This document shows positions 13,801 through 25,800 of a stretch of 64,000 bases of DNA, piece by piece (the stretch's first letter is position 1; every line of letters begins with the position of its first letter). A program made the position numbers and the translations under genes. Location: the NCBI GenBank assembly GCA_011033025.1, contig WFMF01000070.1:434001-498000 (forward strand), written 5' to 3'. The notes beneath the pieces are model-generated. The model worked only from the letters and a program-made list of their open reading frames with translations. It had not been told where the DNA came from and searched no databases. This stretch comes from Beroe forskalii (taxonomy: Eukaryota > Ctenophora > Nuda > Beroida > Beroidae).

Positions 13801-16800
13801 GAAGCGCGCGTAGGGAACTAGAAGTAGAAGCGCGCGTAGGGAACTGGAAGCGGGCGTAGGGAACTAGAAGCGTGCGTAGGGAACTGGAAGCGCGCGTAGG
13901 GAACTAGAAGCGCGCGTAGGGAACTAGAAGCGCGCGTAGGAGAGACGCTGCGTGCATACGTGCGTCGTGCACCTATGCGGACTTAGGAACGTTCGTAATA
14001 AATCATCACGCGCTGTAGTGCCAAATTCCTGATTTATTACGCACTGTGGTTCATAGTGATTTATTATGGTGCAGTGGAATAATGCATTTGTAATAATGCG
14101 TGATAATTTACTACGCACGAGTACGCGCGCATGAGTACGCGCGCGAAGCGTGCGCTTCTGACTCGCGAACAACGTCTGGCACGATTTGAAGAATGAGTCG
14201 AGTGGTGGACAGTCTCTTGTCGCGCGCGGTGCCTACACTCATCCGCTCCTTAACGCACTACCCCCACTCAGGTACACTGAGATCAAGTGCCACTCCTTCC
14301 TCCCGCTGGACGAGATAGTGCACATCGCCACTCATCAGGACTGTATTCCGGAGATCAAGAGCGCGTACATCAACTTCCTCAACCACTGCTACGTAGACAC
14401 TGAGGTAGGTCTTGTTTGTGTCTTGTCACGTGTATAATGTGTGTTTTGGTGTCAGGAGTCAGACACATAATTTAAAATTTTAAGAAGAGGTCAATCTCAA
14501 CTTTTTTAAGGACGATTGAGATTAACCTCTCCTTTAAACGGCCTGCTCTAAATTGACAGCAGAACTTTTACCGAAGCGCTAATAGTTGATGCCATGAAAT
14601 TACCGCCAATTTCTACCGACAAACCTGATCGGACATTTTATTGAACATTTTCCAAAGTAACAGTTTGCCTATATTACTATGTGATGGGTTAAGGGCGTAG
14701 ACACTATTAAAACATTGGTTTTCAAATGGTAACGAAATGTAAAATCAATCCTAAATAACTTCTGTAAATAAAAATCGCCCACTCATCATAATATGGCGAA
14801 TAACTAATATTTTTAGCCGTGAAATACAAAATACATTCCTGTACCCTTCAAATGTTCAGTGGAGACAGATCTTTATTTCATCGTTATTTTGCTTAATAAC
14901 TTTTGATTCATAGTGACTTAAAAAACTATTAGCCAATTTTGAGGGTACTTGTAGGCGTGCAATAATAAGTAATATTGCACTCCTCACATTGGCTAATACA
15001 CTAAGAGCATGGCAATGGTCATGACGCTAATAAAATTATTGCACTCGGCTTCGCCTCGTGCAATAATTTGGTATTGTCGCACTCGGCCTGCTCCTCGTGC
15101 GACAATACAAATTATTGCACTCGGCTACGCCTCGTGCAATAATTTATATTAGCGCATTCCCAGCCATGCTCTAAGCGTATAATCTCGCCTAGTATAGTAG
15201 TAAAATAGGAGCCAATTTAAAATCGAATAATATTCAAAGTCTAATAATATCAGAAAATTTTCCGGTTTGTAAAAGAATATGAAGCTTCCTTAAAGTGCCC
15301 TTTATATCAATCTGCCTTCTGAAAAAAATTATCGTTTTTACATATAATTTTCTAGGCTTCACCATTTATCAATTATCAAATTATTCAAACAGGACACTAG
15401 ACAGTATATTCACGAAACTGATTTCATTTTCGCTTACTAAGTATGTAATTAACATTCAATTAATAATCGCATCGCGTCCGATCCGAGGTTTTATCTCTAA
15501 AGGTATCGCTGATGAATTTTGATTTCATCTAGTAAAATAAAGCAGAGACGGAATTCTGCAGTGCATTTATGAGTGTTTTCCACACGAAACAAGGGATACT
15601 CTCAAGCATTCTCCCTCTTTCATGGCTCACTCCTCTCTTGTGCCGGCAGACACGCCCTTCTGTAAACTATTCATCATCCTCTGTAGTACACTCTGGAACC
15701 ATAGCGTTGTGTTCTGATAAATGTCCTTTATTGGCCTCCTGCTCCTTCATTTGGTAGGAACTATAAAGCTTAAAGCCCCCTCACTCCGATGGTGTTTAGT
15801 AGATGCTGCTTTATTCGGGAAACATTCGTTTTGTATCAGGAGATAGTGACGCATGAATAAGTTTTGAACCCATGGGAATAGTAAGGTATTACCAGGTTTC
15901 TGCGCCCAGGAGACCGTCATCACTCCTTCACCTTCTCCTTCTCGTAGACCTGGCTGAACTTACCCACGATGATAGTCATTGGCAGCGCCAGGAACACGAT
16001 GCCGAGCGTCAGCACGAAGCTACCGACCATCTTACCGAGCCAAGTCTTAGGGGCGATGTCGCCGTAACCTATGGTGGTGATGGTGACGATAGCCCACCAG
16101 CAGCCCTGCATGATCGACGTGAACTGGGTGTTGGTGGTATGCTCGATGTAGTACATGAGGCTGCCGAAGCTGACGGAGAAGATGAAGAGGAGGAGGACGA
16201 GAAGGCACAGCTCCTTCTTAGCGCGGGCCACCACCTTGATGATCATGATAAGGTCCTGGGAGTGTCTGATGAACTTGAAGACCCGCACGATCCTGAAGAT
16301 CCTGCATACCCGCAGCACTACGTAGCTCCGGTGCTGCTGGACCTCCGGATTATCCACCAAGGCGTCCGTGATGACCGTGTCGTCCTGCACGGCGTCCGTG
16401 ATGACCGTCACGAAGAAGGGCAGGATGGAGAGGATGTCGAGGATGTTGAACATGTTGGTGAAGAAGCCCAGGAGGTTCGGCCACGTACTGAAGCGCACCA
16501 ACAGGTCCGTCGTGAAAAACGATATGACAACGACATTGAGGATTCTAATGGCGTCGTATGCTCTGTGATCTTTGTCTGTAAAGGCAACTCCGATGTTAGG
16601 ATCCGTTTCCAGGACCAGCAAGGTGATTGATGTGCATATGAAGATGATGTCCATTATGTGCCATGCGGTGGCCAGCCTAGAAGACCGCGGGTCCATGAGG
16701 AACTTGTGAACCCTCCTACGCATGAGGTTCCACCCTCCCTTGCTAAAGCAGAGGTCCGAAATGCCTGCCTCGTCTATGGGTATGATGGCATCCTCAGTAG

Positions 16801-19800
16801 CCGCTTTAGGTTCCTCTATCCTGAAGAAATGTCGCTCTTCCTCGTAGATATCCCCGTCTACCGTGACAGGTCGGAACTCCTTGCCTGTCTGGTAGAAAGT
16901 GAGGATTGACTCGAAACACTGACGGTTCCGGTTGAAGTAGTAGGACTTGAGTTCGGGGATCCAGAACTCCTCCCTGTCGGGGGAGCCGAGGAGGGTGTTG
17001 GGGTACCGGTCCAGACACGAGTAGGTCGTGATGTACTGCTTACCACTCACGTTTATGTAGCACAGGTCCGCCAACTTCAAATGGTCCGCCTCTTCTTCCG
17101 TTGCTTTGCCGCCATTCGCTCGCCGCACCTCCTCAGAGTTGTTCCTGAAATAGATGGGGCGTTACGGCGTGTAGAACTTGTGGTTTTTACTAGTGTGGTG
17201 TGTTGAACTGGGATGTGTTACTGGTGGGGCGTGTTGGACTGGGAGGTTTACTGGTGGGGCGTGTTTAACTGCTTAACTGGGGGTTTTACTGGTGTGGCGT
17301 GTTGGACTGGGAGGTTAGGCTGGTTGGGCGTGTTGGACTGGGTGTTTTTACTGGTGGGGCGTGTTTGGACTGGGTGTTTTCACTGGTGGGGCGTGTTGGA
17401 GTGATGGTTTTTGCTGGTGTGTTAGAAAATGGACTATGGGGTTGTAATAGTGTGGCGTGTTGAACTGTTTTTTAATTGGTGTGGCGTGATGATCTGGTGT
17501 GTTCTTTCACATGTGGTGTGTTAATCAATGATTGTCTGATAACCTACCTGAAATCTGAATGGCTCAATGCCAGTTGTGATTGGTGTGACTGACGAATCGT
17601 GAAACTGGTATTTCGGTGCTTTGTGATTTATGGGTCCCTGGGGAGGTACGGGACTTTTTCCCATCCCCAGTAGCCCTGGCATCAGGGACCTCCCAGCGGG
17701 AGGTCCCGTACCGGGGACTCTGTCTAAGGCATAAGCTTGGCAAATCAAATCACTGCCCTGTAGTAACGCTATTCCACGACCATACCTTATGAGTTATGAC
17801 CCTCTCCCTATCATGCTGATATTGCATACTGTGCATATGGATGATATTACATACTATGTTTGATGTTGCATACTAAGACGGGACAATGAAATATCAATTT
17901 GATGTTTAAACAAACCTAGGGCTCGACTTCGGTCTATTTTCCGTGAAAACACCGGGTAACCGGCACTTGACAAGGACAATAAATTGACTAAACATGACGA
18001 ATAAAAGGCAGTGCGGTGCTGTTCTTGGACATCCTCCCTGCAGCTGATATTATTAACATACATGAGTGAGTGTGCCACGCGGCACGTGACCCTGATCCCG
18101 CTCCCCCATTGGCGGAGACAGACACGAGCCTTGCTCGCCCTCGTATGGCTTGCGAGGTGAGCAGATCGGTACAGTACTCAGCACGTGGTTAAACAGTGAC
18201 ATACTCGAGAAGGTGTGAACTTGTGGCACTTCACTGCAACCAGCGCTTATTACTCGTCATACTTTCATCGTTATAAACCCTATTGATGATGTCAGTCGCT
18301 CTACCGCTTAATGTTACTGTCGCGCACTAAGCACCAGGACTATCCGACTATAGGATCCTTGGATCCTGGATCAAAGTTGCGTTGAAGTTGGGAGCTTCAA
18401 TAAATTCGAGTGAGATTGCAGGAAAATGTTTCCAGTCATCTGCCAACTTCCAGGGTATTTACAAAGCTTAGTTTTTTAACCAGGGTAAATATCAAGTGAT
18501 TTGCTTATCGTGAACACAGGCGTCTACTAAATGAGTTAAAGAAAACAATGTTCTGTAGTTATAGGGAGATGACGCCAGCGAACAGGGCCAACAGTTGGCA
18601 TACTGGAGCCTGGAACGATTCATCGCGCGGAAATCTGCCACCTTCATCAATGATGATAACTCGGCCGTCGAGTTATTCTTGAAAGCATGAGAAATGAGAA
18701 TTGACTTGGTTGAAATTTAAAAGTAGACCACAACCTTGAACCAATATAAAATACTTGGAACTTTGGAAAGCGATGAGATGAATTAACAATTAACGTACAG
18801 CGCTTGATTTCCCAGTAATTGGTATGTTCTGTCGTGAACTTTCATCGTCAAAGTCCAGAGTCCAGAATTGCAGCCACTTACTCAGGACTGGCTAAACAAA
18901 CGAATAGAAAACGTCTCTAACAATGGAATGTTTCTGTGAAATGAGTCGCCCTCTGGCCTGAATTCTGGTAATGCCCTTGAATCACTGGGAAAGTGGACCC
19001 GTAGCTAATGCTATTAAGTGGAACGGAGTGGAATGGTATTACAATTAACTCTATTTGTTCTTATTTGATATCCTAAATTTATTAGTTTATTGTGGCTCAT
19101 TCTCGAGGCTGCTAGAGTTGATTAGGTAAAATTTCCTATCGTCTGCTATAACCCATAATGATGTTGGGTGTACACGTACAGAAGGGCATGTACCTGCAGG
19201 GGGCAACTCTGATGTAGTTCAATGGCAATGAGTCCCAAAAGTCCAAAAGTATGTAATTAAAGATACCATGATTCAACAGATTTTCTTAATTTGAAATTTC
19301 ATTAAAACTCATGATGATGAGAAAAGATTTCAAGTTTATTTGAGATTGCACATTCAATATTTCTTTCTAATTCACTATTCTCATGGCAAATCGCAAAAAT
19401 TCCATTCTTTGCAAAACTCTAAACGTTTTGAAATTCAACTGCTCGTTCAAAAGCCTTCAAGATCCCTAGAATAAATGTTAAACGACTTCCAGTTGGAAAG
19501 ACTGTTGAACTCTTTTTTAACGTTCCAAAACAACCCGGAAGAGTTACTCAGTGACTGTTAGAACTCCCTTCTGGCTGCGGTTCGTGAAGTTGTTGTTCCT
19601 GGTGCAGATGTAAAGGAACTTGCCGCCGTTCTTGAACTTGAGGACGTGTCCGAAGTAGCTGGCAGGTGCGTTGTTGAGCTGCTGCTCCATGGCCTCCTTG
19701 TTGCTGGTCACGTAGTGGCTGCCCTCGCAGACCCCGTTATCGGAGTACCCGCAGTAGTACCCGGAAGTGGCGTACCCGATAGCCAGGTCCATGGCGGAGG

Positions 19801-22800
19801 TGTCCGGGTGGCTCACGCTCTCCACGCTATCCCACAGAGTGGTCTGCTCATACGGCATCGGGTAGTGGAGGTCCTCCTTGAGCATCTGCAGGAAGTTGTG
19901 TCTGTCCGTCCCCGTGGTCCCTTCCCCGGCGTCCCCTGTCTGTCCGTCCCCGCCGGGATTGCCGTTGTTGTGCGTGTTGGAGCCCGTCCACTGGATGTGC
20001 AGTAGTTCCTGCTTAGACATGGTCAGCTTGTTGGGCACGAAGTCGTACTCCACCGCCGGGAATGTCTGCACGATGTTGCCTCTCTTACCTCGCACGTTCA
20101 GGTTGTGGAGGATCTTACCCTGCATGCCGTCCACTCGAGGCAACACCTTGAACATGTGGGTCCTGTCCTGGAAGGTCCTGCCGTACTGGTTGGTGTTCAT
20201 AGCCAGTCTGAGTGGCTTAGAGTCCCCTCCGGTCACGTCAATGATAGGATTCTGTTCCACGGGAGACACGATGCCCTTGCTCTGGTCGTGGTTGTAGGTG
20301 CTGTCCGTCCCGTAGTTATCGAACTCATCCGTGGTGATGTTGTACCTGATCCTCAGAGCACAGCGTTTCTCCACCCCGCTGGGGAAGTGGGGCATCTCAA
20401 CCTCTACTCTGGAGGCCTCGCCGTCAGTATCCGGGGAGTTACCCAGGTGGTTTACCCGAGTGAAGGGCGCCTTTTGACAAATGGGCTCAGGGGCCTGGAC
20501 TACGCAGTACTTGTCCTCTGGCTTATCGCTCCTCAGCGGCATCCAAGCTATCTTGTTTCTCTCGTCCTTGCTCTTGTAGGCTTCACATTTTGCTTCGGTA
20601 TCAGCAGTGGATAATATTTCGAGGTAACCGTAGAATTCCACCCATTTGCCTCCGATGTCGGAGTCAAAGCACTTCTTGTTTGCAGATTTGACATGCCAGC
20701 GTACTACCTTTTGGTTACCGTTCTCCTTATTCTTTAAGTAACAACGCTTGCCACCTTTACTAAAAGCCACCGACTTGCACTTCTCCTCTTCGCGGCATTT
20801 GTCCATACATGCCTCGAAAGACTCCACTATTCTGGAGTACAGATCAGCTCCAGCGTAATCTAAGCCATCTATAATGCAGCCGCCTTCTTGTTCGCAGGAT
20901 TCCTTGTCAATGGACCTGCCGTATGTCCTGGAGCTCTGCTCGGGCATCACGCATCTGAACTTGGGGACCCGGTTCTCCGTTCCGCGAGACACACGGTCAC
21001 AATCACTCATGTTTCCAGTGAGGTAGGCGATGTCTATCCAGGGCGTGGTCTGGTATTTGTCCATCATGTCGCTCTGGTGGGTGGGTGCCCAGTAGGGGTA
21101 GTGGTCCCGTTCCTCAGGACACTCGTAGCCCCGTCTGTTGCCGTTGTTGTTCTGCCTGGTTCTCTCGCTCCCCACATACTTCAAACTACCCGTCCCTAGG
21201 TTCTGGTCGGCAATGTAGAGGCCCTTGTTGTTACTCCGGTACCTGCACATGTCGTACCACCACACAGTCTCGTGGAGGCCTCTTGCTGTCTGCACATTCT
21301 TGTAATTCCCGTCCATTCTGTTGTTGTACGCCTGGTTCTTCACGTTGAAGTCGTCAGATGTCCACTCCTGCTCAGTGCCCTGGTTGTAGTTCTGGGTGTT
21401 GGTGTCGGTGCCGTCCCTCATGTAGAAGTTCCGCTCCATGACGTCTGTGTTTCCGTTCCCCTGTCCGGTGGGATAGTCTGACGCCTCTCCCTGGTTCTGA
21501 CACATCATCTGGAACACCACGTTGCAGTTGGTCTTGTGAGTGGTGCCCTGGTTCCCACACCCGTGCTGGTTGGTCCACTCTATGACGAGTTTGCTGGCCT
21601 CCCCTGCAGTGGGCCCACTAGCGTAGTACTGCATCGCGTACTGCTTGGTGTGGTCGTTTCCTGCTGCTGTGGAGTGCTTGTCCCCGGTGTTGTAGCCGCC
21701 CCGGGCGTTGTTCTGCGAGTCGAAGAGCCGGTTTCCGTTAGTCCGTGTCGCTGACTGCTCGTTGAGTCGGTTGTTGGATCCCCGGGGATTGCCTAGGTAG
21801 ACATCCGCCAGGGGGGTTCCGAACAAGCAGCAGCACAGTGCCACCAGTAGTCTCATGCTGTGGGAGGATGGGTTGTTATTGAGGATAAAAATGCTCATCT
21901 AGCAGCAATGTTGAAGTTTCAAGACACTGAAATCGGCTTTAATCACACAGTGATCCCGGGAGAGCTCAGTCATTTCAGAAATAATTCAACAAAAGCGGCT
22001 ACGATAAGATTCTTTTGAGTCTACTTAATTCATTTCTCATGCGATTTCATAGGTTCAAACGCTGGTTGTCGGTGTTAAATTGAGAATAAGCAACAGAAAC
22101 TACAAAGAGAGTGTGACTCATCCACTGGCATACCTTATCGGAAATAATCATCTCGGACATCACAATCACGCTGAGCACCTCAGCGTGAATATTAATATCC
22201 GTGAAATTGATGTTCGTGATTTTTAGGTCCCTGAGAATTAAGTCCAGTATTTCCTCTTTAAATTTGTAGGGTACAAACACCAATTTTCTGACTTCATTTC
22301 TTAAAACGCTCAAATAATAAAATTTTTTTCATGAAATTATAGTTCTTTGGGATCGTTCACATAATATTACGTAATCAATTTTGGCCGATTCATGATTAAT
22401 TAACGAAAAATTTGGAAAAAAAACTCCAATTTAAGTGAAAGAAAATGGGGAAAATCGAACCGAAAATTTCGAAATTTTGTTGCAAATTTGAAGTGGTATT
22501 AATGTCCATGATGTTTTAGGTCAGTGAAACTTAAGTCCGCGATAATTATGTCCGATGAGGTATACCCTTGGTATAGCAATATGAAAGACAGCAAATGAAA
22601 TAAAGCAAACGGACAGATAATTTATGTTACTCAGCAAAAACAAAGATCTCATAACTGAGCTGTGATATATTGGAAGTTAAACAATGCTTCCCAGGTTGAA
22701 CACAATAAGTTTCCCCGGCTTTGAAACACGCGTTAACTACGTCCCACTTCAGAACAATAAATTTCATCCTGAGTCTTGCTTTTTATTAACGCCACTGCCT

Positions 22801-25800
22801 TTCAATCTTTCGCAAAAACTCCATCTACCGCACATAATGAAGTTGTGTCAGAAAGCAAATGGTTGCCATAGCAGCGCAAGACACGCATTGTGACGGAAAT
22901 TGTTATTTCTTTGTCTACCGCGTCACAATGCAAGGAACTAAGAGACGTAGACAATGTCACACCCCTTGTCATGATTGAGTGTTGCCTGATTGCCTCGTTA
23001 ATTGTACATTGTTCTGGGGGCGTGTAACGAGACAGAACCTGTCATGTGACGGGGCACGTGGTGAGTGTGTCGCTATGACATATTATGATATGGACAGGTG
23101 AATCGCCATTGGTGGGATATGTTACTAAGAACTCGTTTCTATGGGCTGAAGGACATTGAAATTGATGATTGAGCCCAGTCGCTCGTAGAACTATCTTTAA
23201 GCCAAGTCTAGGGGACCCAAATCACTGCTTTACTCTCAAAATGTTAGACCTGTGTGGGAACAAAACCCACTTCCTGTTTCATTGGAATAATGGAATTCTA
23301 CTGTTGATTCAGGCCTGAGAGCACACTAGAAATAGCTCAATAGTCGATAAACTATAGTTTGAAATACACCACCAAAACCGTTGGACGGTTGGTCTAGTAA
23401 CCCCCCGCTGGTTTGGATGTGATCAGCCCATTTTGTCTCTTTTCAGGTTCCGTTGTCACATCCAAACCCATGGGGGTTACTAGACCAACCGTCCAACGGT
23501 TTTGGTGGTGATATCGTGACAGATGTATGTAGTTTGAACCCATGTTACTTGCCCAAAGGCAGTTTGACCAACTTGCCCTCACGTAGTCCGAACCCACGTT
23601 ACTAGCCCACACGCAAGTCTAACCCATTAACTCACCCTGACGAAGTCCAAAACTACGTTATTCTAACTTGGAATTACTAGAATTGATATATTTCTTAATT
23701 TCTACAAATCGTCCACGTGAACTCACGTGCTGGAATATAGCAACTAGATCTAATTTCATGCATTAGTCGTATTTGAACTCATTTCAATGCACCAAGTCGA
23801 AAATCCCGTGTAAATATCAATTTTCTTCAAATCCCCTAATTTCTACAAAACGTCTGTGTGTAATCACGTGCATAAATATGGCAACCAGATCTGATTTCAT
23901 GTGCATTAGTCGTATTTAAACTCATTTCAACATAATCAAGTCGAAAATCCTGCGTAAATATCAATTTCTTCAAATCCCTAATTTCTACAAAACGTCCGCG
24001 TGAACTCACGTCACTAGTCCATCGTATATTTCCCCGTTATTCGGACCCCCGTTATTTGGACCCCGTTATTCGGACCCCCCGTTATTTGGAACCCCGTTAT
24101 TGGACCCCCATTATTCGGACCCCCGTTATTCGACCCCATTATTCGGACCCCCGTTATTCGGACCCCGTTATTCGGACCCCCGATATTCGGACCCCGTTAT
24201 TCGGAACCCCGTTATTCGGACCCCCGTTATTCGGACCCACATAATCCGATGAAAACTCTATGAGTTGGAGATGTAAAAGTAGCGCAAAATAGCGTTCTAT
24301 TACAAAATACGCTATTTTAGTGGTTTTACGCGATTTTGATGACGTCATCACAGCACACAAATAAGCTCAAACCAACTTCCCATATAGCCTATAAGACAAT
24401 TCCGCCTTAGTACAACATACTTTGACCGGTCTCATCTCAAGATATGCTGCAGTTCGTGACATATCACTCGTTTAAGTTTTTCTCCTAAAATTTTGAAATT
24501 GATTTTTCGTACCTTAGAAAATCGCGTATATCTCGATGAAAAATCGAGATAGCCCAATGATCCATATGATTTTCTGAAAGCTTTAAATTTCCAACTAACG
24601 ATTTTTCAAAATTTTGAGCTATCGCCTTTCCTTCTTGGTGAAAAATGCGCTCAAAAATGGCCTATTTTCGCTAAAAAAGCAATAAAATTTCGCTAAGTTG
24701 ATGACGTCATAATGACGTGAAAATGACGTCACCAGAACTTCTCTTATAGCCTATAACACTTTCCTATCTTAGATCAACAAAACCTGACCTCGATCATGGC
24801 TCTACCATTTCCCGTTCTTGAGATCTCGGCTTTATAAATTGGGTCCCGAATTATCAGCTCTTATTATTATTATTATATATTACCACCAAAACCGTTGGAC
24901 GGTTGGTCTAGTAACCCCCCGCTGGTTTGGATGTGATCAGCCCATTTTGTCTTTTTCAGGTTCCGTTGTCACATCCAATCCCGCGGGGTTAATAACCAAC
25001 CGTCCAACGGTTTTGGTGGTGATATCTTGACAGATGTATGTAGTTTGAACCCATGTTACTTGCCCAAAGGCAGTTTGGACCCACGTTACTTGCCCTCACG
25101 TATCCTGGAACCCACGTAATTCAGCCCATACGCAAAGCTGAACCCACGTAACTTACCCTGACAAAGTCCATAACTACGTTATTCTAACTTGGAATAACTA
25201 GAATTGATATATTTCTTAATTTCTACAAATCGTCCACGCGAACTCACGTGCTTAAATATAGCAACCAGATCTAATTTCACGCATAAGTCGTATTTGAACT
25301 TATTTTAACGTAACCAAGTCGAAAATCCCGTGTAAATATCAATTTCTTCAAATCCCCTAATTTCTACGAAACGCCCGTGTGTACTCACGTGCTGAAAAAT
25401 GGCAACCAGATCTAATTTCACGTGCATTTGTTGTATTTAAACTCATTTCAACATAATCAAGTCGAAAATCCAGTGTAAACATTAATTTCTTTAAATCCCC
25501 TAATTTCTACAAAACGTCCGCGTGAACTCACGTGCTTCACTAGTTCATCGTATATTTCCCATCCCTATTCACTGTGAGACATGGAGAAACCATTATCAGT
25601 AGACCATCGTATCACAGAATAGGATTACAGTACAATTTTTCGTCATAAACGTAATTTCAATAAATTTGCAGTTCAATTTTTAGGAGCCTCTCACGACCAA
25701 AATCTTCGACCGATCGCCCTGAAACCCGTTTTATAGCTAAATCTTAAGGTCTTTAAGCATCATATCAAAATAAAACATAATCCGATGAAAAATCTTTGAG

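Noticed and set aside
13575-13940. CRISPR-like array
   Set aside because: Units are directly tandem without unique spacers, and the genome is animal; the same applies to the other arrays.
15872-16630. 252-codon plus-strand ORF
   Set aside because: Exact antisense shadow of the Kv channel exon; charged low-complexity translation with no family character.
17521-17748. Minus-strand ORF ending at a good donor, considered as the Kv 5' exon
   Set aside because: The ORF frame reaches the donor in the wrong phase for the Kv exon, and the frame with correct phase hits a TAA without a start codon.
19646-21754. Several plus-strand ORFs of 70-170 codons
   Set aside because: All are antisense shadows of the GC-rich DD3-3 coding sequence.
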